This document shows positions 13,001 through 25,000 of a stretch of 64,000 bases of DNA, piece by piece (position 1 is the first letter of the stretch; each line of letters starts with the position of its first letter). The translations under genes were made by a program, and so were the position numbers. Source of the DNA: Beroe forskalii (lineage: Eukaryota; Ctenophora; Nuda; Beroida; Beroidae). Under the pieces are notes generated by a model that did not search any database, had not been told where the DNA came from, and was given only the letters and a program-made list of their open reading frames with translations. The stretch lies in NCBI GenBank assembly GCA_011033025.1, contig WFMF01000162.1:62001-126000 (forward strand), read 5' to 3'.

Positions 13001-16000
13001 TGGTGTCAACGTCATTGAGTTGGCATGTGGAATGTCCATACGTAGCCGTTCGTCATTGATGACAAAGTGGTGTCAGCAAACATATATAAGGGCATGTTTT
13101 GCAGGTCTCGCCATTATTCTTTCGTAGTTGCTTGCTTAACTTGTTGTTTGATAAAGTGTCGTTGTTAATAAGGTACCGTTGTAAATAAGGTACCGTTGTA
13201 AATAAGGTACCGTTATAAATAAGGTAGCTTTGTTAATAAGGTACCGTTGTTAACAACAAGGTACCGTTGTTAACAACAAGGTACCGTTGTTAACAACAAG
13301 TAACCGTTGTTAACAACAAGGTACCGTTGTTAACAACAAGGTACCGTTGTAAACAAGGTACCGTTGTTAACAACAAGGTAACGTTGTTAACAAGGTAACG
13401 TTGTTAACAACAAGGTAACGTTGTTAACAACAAGGTACCGTTGTTAACAACAAGGTACCGTTGTTAACAACAAGGTACCGTTGTTAACAACAAGGTACCG
13501 TTGTTAACAACAAGGTACCGTTGTTAACAACAAGGTACCGTTGTTAAAAAGTTACCGTTGTTAACAACAAGGTGCCGTTGTAAACAACAAGGTACCGTTG
13601 TAAACAACAAGGTACCGTTGTTAACAACAAGGTACCGTTGTTAACAACAAGGTACCGTTGTTAACAACAACGTACCGTTGTTAACAACAAGGTACCGTTG
13701 TTAACAACAAGGTACCGTTGTTAACAAGGTACCGTTAATAAGATACCGTTGTTAACAAGGTACCGTTGTTAACAAGGTACCGTTGTTAATAAGGTACCCT
13801 TGTTAACGCACTAACGCAGTGTATCGGTTCATTGACCGTTGTTAACAACAAGGTACCGTTGTTAACAACACGGTACCGTTGTAAACAAGGTACCGTTGTT
13901 AACAACAAGGTACCGTTGTTAACAACAAGGTACCGTTGTTAACAACAAGGTACCGTTGTTAACAACAAGGTACCGTTGTTAACAACAAGGTACCGTTGTT
14001 AACAAGGAACCGTTGTTAATAAGGTGCCGTTGTTAACAAGGTACCGTTGTTAACAAGGTACCGTTGTTAATAAGGTACCTTTGTTAACAAGGTACTGTTG
14101 TTAACAACAAGGTACCGTTGTTAACAAGGTACCGTTGTTAACAACAAGGTTACGTTGTTAACAACAAGGTAACGTTGTTAACAAGGTACCGTTGTTAATA
14201 AGGTACCGTTGTTAACATCAAGGTACCGTTGTTAACAAGGTACCGTTGTTAACATCAAGGTACCGTTGTTAACAAGGTACCGTTGTTAACAAGGTACCGT
14301 TGTTAACAAGGTACCGTTGTTAATAAGGTACCTTTGTTAACAAGGTACCGTTGTTAACAACAAGGTACCGTTGTTAACAAGGTACCGTTGTTAATAAGGT
14401 GCCGTTGTTAACATCAAGGTAACGTTGTTAACAAGGTACCGTTGATAACAAGGTACCGTTGTTAACAAGGTACCGTTGTTAACAAGGTACCGTTGTTAAC
14501 AAGGTACCGTTGTTAACAAGGTACCGTTGTTAACAAGGTACCGTTGTTAACAAGGTACCGTTGTTAACAAGGTACCGTTGTTAACAAGGTACCGTTGTTA
14601 ATAAGGTACCGTTGTTAATAAGGTACCGTTGTTAATAAGGTACCGTTGTTAATAAGGTACCGTTGTTAATAAGGTACCGATGTTAACAAGGTACCGTTGT
14701 AAACAAGGTACCGTTGTTAACAAGGTACCGTTGTTAACAAGGTGCCGTTGTTAATAAGGTACCCTTGTTGACGCACTAACGCAGTGTATCGGTTCATTGA
14801 CCTCGTTGAGCTCGGTACTAATGTTCCCGTGGTACTTGATATGTGGTACTTGATATGTGGTTCTTGATATGTGGTTCTTGAATCTTGATATGTGGTACTT
14901 TATTTTTTATTTTGAAGGTTTTACGGCCAATGACAGGAATCGAAGGATTCAAGTGAAATGAAGCCAGTGACGGTTAAGGAAGTGTAATCCATACTTTCTT
15001 CGCCCGAGACTTCGCTGCAATTTAACCCTCCCGCACAGTTTCCTGTCCGCTCGGCTGAGTAAACCGTCGGGCTGCATAGGCTCAAGATGAATCTCACTCT
15101 AGCTCAGTGGTGCTGGCCGGGAATCGAACCCGGGATCTTTCGATCCTGTGCTCAACTCGATACCACTACACCACTGACCCTATGTGGTACTTGATGAAAT
15201 TTAACTGCTAGTATCTCAATTTCCCGTCATCAAGAACTGTAAATATTATATATGTATGGCACGTTGGTACATTCTGTATGTTGGGTTTGCACATTTTAAC
15301 CTCGGACTCAGCACAATCATGACCCTCTCCTATTTCAGTTCCCGCGTACAAGGCATCAAGACTTTCTCTCGGTAAGACATTTTCCTTTATATGGAGTTCT
15401 ACTAGGTTTCGTGATTCAACGATATGACTATGGTAAATATTCGAAGTTAACCATAATTGACTTCACACAGTTTCATTGACAAAATCCCCTGAATTTCAGT
15501 CTACTTCATCGTGTTTATATTCATCGGGATGTTCCTCTTGCTGTCCGTCCTGTTGGCTGTCATTGTGGAGTTCTGGTTGTCTTACCTCAAGAAAACAAAC
15601 GACACAGAAAAGCGAAAAGAGCGTCTGGGGATAACTAAAGCCTTCATTTGGATTGACAAAGATCGTGAGTGTCATGGCTTCACGCGCATTTAAAACTGTA
15701 TGCATAAACTTTGAAGATGTAATTTACACCTGTTCATGTTTTTTTTATTAATTTTTCGTCATCACTAATAGCTAAAGTAACATCTGAAACCTTCCCCAGA
15801 AAACTACTACATCAAGGAACACTCCTGGAACGAGTTGATTCTGCTGCTGAAGAAGGACTTCACCAAGCTCCAGTCTCACTTCATGTTCCAAATGCTGGAC
15901 TGGGAGCAGAAGGGGCAGCTCGATGTGCTGGATTTCCTGAACATCACTGAGGCCCTGAAGCTGCACTACACGCTGAAGGACGCAGATACTGCTATTGAGA

Positions 16001-19000
16001 ACACTGAAATCGGGCAATTCGCAAGGTGAGCGCGTCAAACGACTTGTCGTTGATTTAGTGAAAAGTTACTGCGCGTGAAAAGAGTGGTTTTCCGAGTTTA
16101 TACGATCAAAAAACTTTATTTGGACAATGGACATTGTTACTGTACTCAAGTAAACATTGTATACTGGACAAAGTGTACATACTTCTTGAACCCAAATCCC
16201 TCCTCCAGACGTATCCTGAGTTACTACTTCACTATAAACTTCTGTGGGTGGCTGAAGCCAAGGAACATCAGTGTCCGGACTGTCTCCATCGCCTTCTCCT
16301 TCCTCCACACAGCCCTGGCCATTGTGCACACCTACGACATGAGTCAGACGTACATCATAGTCCGAACTACCATCAACACCGTCATCCTTCTGGTGCTCCT
16401 GTCTGAGGTCAGTGGGGCTGATTTATCTGCTGTTTTTAAGATACTATTTTTGTATTTTAGTTAATGACAATTGCCATATTACTCATTTCGCACTTAATCA
16501 ATTTCATCACCACTTCTCTCTTCAGGTTTTACTGAGAGTAATGGCTCACGGCTCAGGGTTCTTCCACCCCCTCCTAAACAAGTGGGAGGTTGCCAGTATC
16601 ACGGGGGCTTTCATATCCATGATCGGCTATTGGATCACGTGAGTGATTTTACACCTTTATATCCTGTGAAATAAAACCCTTCCATGATCTTACCCTCATA
16701 TCTCACCCCTTTTTGTGTGTCGCCCAAGGTCGTTTTCCACGCTATCAAAAAGAGGACAGGGTATGTGGTGATGAACTTCACAGCTTTACAATTGAATGTT
16801 CAATCAACACGCCCTCTCTCTCTCTCCCTACAATACTATACAAATCACGTTTACCCTTCCCCCTCTAATGCAGTAAACCACTTTAAAACAGTACACCCCT
16901 TCCTGACCCCCATGTCCCCTCTATTACAGTGCACCACTAACAGTAACATAGTAACCCCTTGCTGACCCCTGTCCCCTCTATTACAGTACACAAATAACAT
17001 AGTAACCCCTTGCTGACCCCTGTCCCCTCTAATACAGTACACAAATAACATAGTAACCCCTTGCTGACCCCTGTCCCCTCTATTACAGTACACAAATAAC
17101 ATAGTAACCCCTTGCTGACCCCTGTCCCCTCTAATACAGTACACAAATAACATAGTAACCCCTTGCTGACCCCTGTCCCCTCTATTACAGTACACAAATA
17201 ACATAGTAACCCCTTGCTGACCCCTGTCCCCTCTATTACAGTACACAAATAACATAGTAACCCCTTGCTGACCCCTGTCCCCTCTAATACAGTACACAAA
17301 TAACATAGTAACCCCTTGCTGACCCCTGTCCCCTCTAATACAGTACACAAATAACAAAGTAACCCCTTGCTGACCCCTGTCCCCTCTATTACAGTACACA
17401 AATAACATAGTAACCCCTTGCTGACCCCTGTCCCCTCTAATACAGTACACAAATAACATAGTAACCCCTTGCTGACCCCTGTCCCCTCTATTACAGTACA
17501 CAAATAACATAGTAACCCCTTGCTGACCCCTGTCCCCTCTAATACAGTACACAAATAACATAGTAACCCCTTGCTGACCCCTGTCCTCTCTATTACAGTA
17601 CACAAATAACATAGTAACCCCTTGCTGACCCCTGTCCCCTCTAATACAGTACACAAATAACATAGTAACCCCTTGCTGACCCCTGTCCCCTCTATTACAG
17701 TACACAAATAACATAGTAACCCCTTGCTGACCCCTGTCCCCTCTAATACAGTACACAAATAACATAGTAACCCCTTGTCCAGGTGGCTGTCCTCCCTGAA
17801 ATCTGCATCAGGGGGCGTGGAGAGCTCCACCCCCACTGCAGACGACTACTTCAGAACCATCTGGGAAACGGGCATCCTCCTCCGACTGTGTCTGCAGTTC
17901 CGGGCTGTCAAGGGGCAACTCGTCTTCATGTACAAAGTAATGCGAGCTGATCTTACCCTGCATGTTCTGCTGCTTATTTAGAATAATAATAAGTGGAACC
18001 TAGACCTGCTGTCATGATGTAGATTCTGTAGGATTAGAGAAAGTTTGCTGTGTAGTGTGTTTTACAAGTCAGATTTATGAGTATGATATTTAACTGACCC
18101 ACCTTGCAGGTACTGAACGTTCTGATTGAACTCTTCTTTTTCATTTTAATCATCTTATACGTGTTTCTGGGCATTGGCTTAGAGCTCTTTGCCATAGCGG
18201 ATGGTGGGGATGACAACTATTTCCAGCATTTCAATTGCAAGCTGGTAAGTTGTGTGATTGACTATCTTCCCACACTAGAGATGGCATTTTGGGAGTGAGC
18301 CCCGAGTTATCCTCTACTCTCAAACACACAGTGCCGATGATGCCACTCCCAAGATGCCATCCCTCAGTGGCAGTGCCATGCCACTTAACCACCCGTCCTC
18401 CTCTCTCCTCGCAGGTCCTCCTAGTTTTACTGATGTTAATGCTATTTGTCCTCGTTATCTGTTACGTGTTCCTTATCATCGGCCTCGAATTGTTCGCCCT
18501 CTCCACAAACGAAGACCTCTCCTACAATTACTTCCAACAGTTCGGCTGCGAATTGGTAAGCCGGACACGAACCCCGTCTCTCAGACGCCGAAGCTTTGCT
18601 CGCATTCTCTGTTTTTCAAGGGGCGTTGCGCACGAGGAATGGGCATTGCGGCGCCATCACTTAACTATCGGCGGCGCATTAGCTTACCCATGCATAGGAT
18701 ATCTTGCGGAGTAATGGCGCAAGACAGCGGGTAATCTAATACGCCGCCAGTGTTGGCGCCCTCACCGGCCTATTGTTCGTGCGCGGCGTATTATGCGCAC
18801 CCGGGATGTTAAATAGCTCTGCTGCCGTGTCATGCCCTCCAGTAATCGGAGAGAGAGAGAACGCCCCTCTCTCTCCCCCTGCTCGCTCTGTCTTGTGTTG
18901 ATGTACACCTTGTTATAACCTCAGATATATATCTCTTTGCAAATAACATGCAATAACGTGAGCCCCTAACGTGATGTGAAGTGAAATCACGTACTTCTTT

Positions 19001-22000
19001 ACTAATAATAATACCTTTCTATGCCTTTCGATTTTCACTCCGTGACATGTTTTTAGAGAGGGACCGCTGGTTAGACATTGGGTAATGCTTCTGTTTACAT
19101 ATTGCTTGTGTTGTGATGCTACGTGCAGTTTAAAACATGTCACATTTCTTACGATATAATACCTCTCAATACCTCTCTCAATATAAATATAATACATACA
19201 ATTGCTGGATTACTCAAATTATTAATGATATTAACCATTAACATCTCCGGCACGTTGATCTTATTCTACTGTTATCTTCTTTACAATTAACCTTATTGGA
19301 AATGAACCTGATATTGGGTACCCCTTTTTATTTTGTTATGGCAATAATACTGCATGGGGAAACACGTTATTACTTGATTAATGATATTTTAAAGCGCAAT
19401 GAAGGTAGTTTTAGAGGCATCATGAAGACCGCAATCAGAGTTATTCGAGCTGAACAATGCTGTTGGCTTATCATTCATAACGCATTGTGATAACTTCCTT
19501 ATCAACTTCCTAGGATGACTGGTCGACTGATTGCAATACTGTCGCAGTATACCACCCAATACCTTACTTGTAATTCATAATTCCAGTTTGAATCGTGTTT
19601 ATAAATTACATTAAATATTTTTCTTCATTTTTTTACTGTATGATATTAATATCATGTTTTATCGCTACATTTCGATATTCTGCAGCACACCATTATTATT
19701 GCGTACCGTATCGGCTCTGATTTTAAAAATACAGATCTCCGAAATGCTCTTAATCTCGAAAAAAACATGTTTTCTGGTATAGTTCTTTAAGTTTCTTGCT
19801 ATTCCGTTTAGTGATCGATTTCCATTTTACTTGGGGTAGTGCTATTTTAGGCCACATATCGAGAAAGGCCAAAATGGTGCTGTCCCAGGCCCCCTCCTTT
19901 CTCATCCAATATTTTTTATCGTACACCATTTCCTTGCTAATCGGTTCTGGATTGCTACTTACTGCTACTTATGGTCAACTCCTTGACCTCTGCTAAGTCA
20001 ACCTCTATTTATTCTTATATAGTTAGTGTAAAGACATGTATAACTATCTTCAGTTTTGTATGTTGTGGCTAGAAACGATCCTGAAGTCTGCTATAATTGT
20101 TTTGTCACTTGTAAATGAACAAAGAAGTGCTAACAAGTTAAAACACATCTTTTGCCGACAAGCCAATCTTTATAATACAGCTATACCTCAAGTTCACCGA
20201 CTTTATTTCATGTCAAACCATTGTGATCCATTAAGTTATTATTGTGCGAAAGCTTTTTAGGACCGTTAAAAACCAGGCTTGAATTAAAAAATAATGCAAT
20301 GATTTGGAAACCCAACCTCTGACATCTTCCACTGCATGTTATGAATGCTTCTCTAGTTTTACTTCCATATACAGTTTTAATTGTATCACAGCAAAGCAAA
20401 TTAGCAGTTTGGTGCTGCTGAAAACTTCGGGGAGCGAACAGAAGTAGTTTCCATCCAACGGACTGGGATCCAATCATCCATGATCCCAATGAGAAGAAGA
20501 TAAGAAACTGAAGTTACGAGCATCATTCCCCAATATTAGAAGAAAATAAGAAACTGAATTTATGATCATTATTACCCAAAAAGAAGATGAGGAACTGAAT
20601 TTATGATCGTTATAACGGAAACAGCTATGATAACAATAGCCTGCTTCATGCTTGGTCCAGTGACTGCAATTTCTTCTTCATGTGGAAACTTGGAGAAAGG
20701 AAATCATGGCACAATCACTTCATTGCTGTTAGGTTTAGGATTGGGTTGATAGTATGTATTTTGGCTTATGCAACATGAGTTCTGTTAATAAGCTTTAAAT
20801 CTGCATTATTGTGCACATATGAAGTTTTCCGTAAAAAACAATTGCAGGCTGTTTTCACTGGGATGTGTGTTCATGTAGGTTGAAAGTCAAGACAAGGTCA
20901 GGCGATCTAGATTCCAAAACCCTGCCTCCTCTGAGGCAATGTTATTTTGACCTGGATGGACACACATGTCAGTTGCTTAGTAATTGTAGTTTGGGAGGTT
21001 ATGAAGCTTTTTGCCGTTCTATACGCTCTTCAACGCATGGTTCAGTAGAAAGTTAAAAAATAATCAACATCCATCAAAATTGAAACTAACCCCCCCCCCA
21101 CAATTTTTCCACATATTTTGACAGTTACTCACTTCACTTTGACAATATCAATATTATGCCAGGTTGATAGGTTGCAGGGCTAATTTTCAAATAGTGAAAA
21201 CACGAACATTTTATAGAATACCACTTTGGCAAACTACCGCCTTGTCCTACCACATTCGCATTCTACTGTCTTGGCAAAATACCACCTTGACATTCTATCA
21301 CCATGGCAAACTTGATAATACCACCTTGGCATACTATCTTGACATCTTCCTTCCACAAATATTCTTCTTCCAAAATAAAGAATACCTACTAAAATTTAGA
21401 TATTTTGCTAATGACGTTCATATCATTATAGTGATTGTTGCCTTGTTAAGTATAGCTGACTGATCTTTCCCTGACAAATCTATTCCCTATTCCCCTTTCT
21501 AACATGCCCGTTTCAGGGTTTCATCGACCCTACCTGTGGGTTCATCACCCTCCTGCAACTGATCACCACCAGTAACTGGCATTCAGTGATGAACTCAGTG
21601 GCCCTGGCCAGTGGTAACTGGGCCTATGTCTACTTCATCCTCTTCTACATTGCCATAGATCTCATACTGCTCGATTTAATGATCGCCATCGCCATTGAAA
21701 TGTACAATGCTGTACGGTCGCAGTTTGAAGATGCCTTCGGGGACCAACCAGGCATCTGCTTTGAGGTTTGACTTCATAACGTGTCTACTGTCTAGTGTAG
21801 ATCAGAAGCTGCTTTGAAATAACAGCATGTTTCAGCTATGGCTAACAACAAATATATTAGTACCTATTGAATAGTTTTTCTGTCCTGGTATCACTCTATC
21901 AGTCCATCCCTCCCTCCCTCCCCTACTCCTTTAGCTAGTACTAGTAGTTGTCATGCCCCCATGCCCTACTATAACAAAGCCTTATCCCTGACACAGGTGT

Positions 22001-25000
22001 AGTTATAGTAGTCATGCCCCCATGCCCTACTCACAAACCCTTATCCCTGTCCCAGGTGTACGAGGGCACGGTCCCAGAACCGACGTGTAGCTCTGTCTCC
22101 AAACCTGAACGTCGTCGGTCCCGTCTCGGTTCCATATTCAACACTAATGGCACTGGTCAGCCGGAGCCCTACCGGAAACTTATTCTGGAGGTGACGCGGA
22201 GCAAAAAGGGGTCGTGGCGTCAGAGTATCATTACTAGTGAGATATTCCTCATTGATTCTAACGAAATTGATGACATTCAGAAGTCCCTGGATAAGGATTA
22301 CCCCGGGGCGAAGAAGGATAAGGGCGGGCATGCGGGTGACGAAAAGGGGGGCATAGAGGTCAAATTGCTCTATTCAGAAAAAAGCAATGAGCGAATGAAA
22401 CTGAACAAGCCAGACTGCAAGTTATACATCAAATCAGTTTTTAACGATTTTAACGACAATCCACAAGGTAAAATCTTGATGGAACTTAATGACAATCAGT
22501 CAAGTTTGCATTTCAAACTAATATTTAAAAGTGACAGTAAGCCTATTAGGGGAATTTTTAGACATAGCGACGATGTAAAATGCGAGGATTACTATGAACT
22601 CGACGAGAGTGAATTCTCGTACCACCCGCACACGAACGATTATCATGTGTATAAGCACTGGCGAATGAAAAGGATTCAGAAACAAAACCTCATTCATGGG
22701 CAGGTGTCATTCCTTATCCTTACCCAAGATAAACCGAACGGCGCCATGGTCGCAGAGATTGATGGCATTCAGGTTGGTCTTTTTGGAAATTTTATTTGGT
22801 AGGCATATTATTAACTGACACGCATGATTTAATGATAAAAACATGAACTTCACATGCTTCTACGCATACTTTGCCATTTCTTTAATTTGGTAATTCCGAA
22901 AAAATATCACGAAAGTACGAATAGAAAAGTGTGATTCTTTAATTTACCCTAAGGCGGCGAAGTAAAAATGGCATGATCCAAATTTCATTTGGAATTCTTT
23001 GATCACTTTTTTTCTCGATATATCTAGTGTAAAAACTATTGATAATGAAATTAGCTCGACTCACTTGATGGTATTGCTCTACAATATTGATATTGCTCTA
23101 CAACATTGAGGTATTGAGTATTGACTCATAATGGTATGTAATTTGCAGCAAGAAAAGCAAAGGTGGATGATGCGGAAGGAGGAAACGCAACAAAACGCGG
23201 AAACGTTCGGCAAGATCTCGCCTCTTCTGCAGTGGTTTGCGCACCGAGTCACGACCCACGTCATGAAGGACGAGGACAGCGACGAAGAGGATGAGAGTGC
23301 GGTGGAAGAGGGGGCGATCGTTAAGAAACAGGTTAGAGTGCGGTGGAAGAGGGGGCGATCGTTAAGAAACAGGTTAGAGTGCGGTGGAAGAGGGGGCGAT
23401 CGTTAAGAAACAGGTTAGAGTGCGGTGGAGGAGGGGCGATCGTTAAGAAACAGGTCACAAATCATCCAATTTTCATCCGATTATGGTGAAAATGTTCTTT
23501 TCAAACAAATCTTACCTCATTAATAAACCCTTTTCAACTTTGAAGTTAGTTAATCACGGTATTGTTCGGTATGGTTATCTTTGTGACCTATTTAGGGCAG
23601 AAGTTTACTAAAAAATCTCCCAATTTCCAGGAGTTCAGACGGAAAATCTACATTCCTAACGAGTACAAGACTGAAACGAAGTACATCAACGATGCCCACA
23701 AGGAATGGCTGAACATGTATCAGAGAGACGTGAGTTTCTCCCTGCTTCATGTTGTCTTGACGGTTTATTGACAGCAGTGTACCTATGATTAGCTTAACCA
23801 TATTATCCCGAATTGACCAATCAGCGTGCAAGTTGACCGTCAGTTCGTGTGTTGATTGGTTGAAGTGAGCTGTGGGAAACACGGTGCTGGTACATTCCGT
23901 TATTCATGAATCTCATTCATGATTCATACCACGTTATTCCGAAGCACCACGGACCTATCACACGACTGTTGTGAATCCTCCACCCTCTTATGAAACCCAT
24001 TGAACACCCTTCAGATCCCTGAGACTCTGGGCGACAGTCCTGCTGCTGTCCTGGACCAAGTGAAGAACTTCATGGTGAACCAGTCCAACACCAGCGGCGG
24101 GTTACTCGCTCCCCCGGGCGGCGGGAACACCTTCTTCCCGCCCGCGCAGGACGTCTCCTCCTCCGAGGACGACGACGACTCGGACGACAGCATCGAGGGC
24201 GACTCCAATCCCGGACTGCAGATCGGAGGCGGGGCAAACAAACTGAAGGGGCTATTCGAAGCCATCTCCAGCGGGACGCCCGAACGGAAACAAAGCACTA
24301 ACTCACGGAAGTCGTCGTCGAGCTCGTTCAGATCGCAGGTCTCGAACCGGTCGTGTCGGTCGCAGCCGACCCCCGGGTCAGGGAAACCCACTCTGATCAT
24401 CCCTCAAGTTATCAGCACGGACCATGACGAGGAAGTTAGCAGAAACGCAGGAGCACCTTCACCAGGTGATTACCATACCATGGGTATCATGTTTACCATG
24501 GTTAACAGTGCCATGTGTTGGTCACCATGGATACCATGGTTACCAGTGTCATGTTTTGGTTACCATGGACCATGGTTACCAGTGTCATTTCCTGGTTATC
24601 ATTGTTACCAACTTGTCATGTGTTGGTTACCAGTGTCACTTTCTGGTAACCATTGTCCTATCCTGGTTACCATGGTTACCATTGTCATTTCCATATGTAC
24701 ATAATATGGTGGTTACCATGACTCCATTGTTTTTTTTTTTTTGTTTTTTTTTTGAAAAACGTACCACGAAAACCAATGGAGTGGGGCCCATCACCTGTGC
24801 CCCGCCCGCGCCCTGCCCTTTGCATGCTAACAACTCTCTGGGTATACAAGGCCAGAACGCGGACTGGAGGCAGGCACCGGCGCACCACCACACTGCCTTT
24901 CGGGGCAGTCTTGGACAAGATAATCCCCAACCTCTGACGGTAGCCACCTTATACGCCCGTTCCCGGGCCAAGACTAGTCCTAAACCAAAGGGTGTGGCTA

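Noticed and set aside
13150..14790. CRISPR-like regular array
   Set aside because: No unique spacers; units are contiguous and the context is a eukaryotic intron.
15101..15180. Functional tRNA gene on the minus strand
   Set aside because: Poor anticodon stem, and it is the head of a SINE with its own target duplication.
16736..16768. Possible microexon with AG before and gtatgt after
   Set aside because: Its inclusion breaks the frame between exons ending 16638 and starting 17783.
16851..17836. Two overlapping minus-strand frames of about 300 residues
   Set aside because: They are translations of the 51-bp array (51 is divisible by 3); repeats of FVYC and CYLCTV are artefacts.
18761..21516. 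A third alternative S5 exon
   Set aside because: No splice-bounded segment resembling YVFLxIGLELFA was found.
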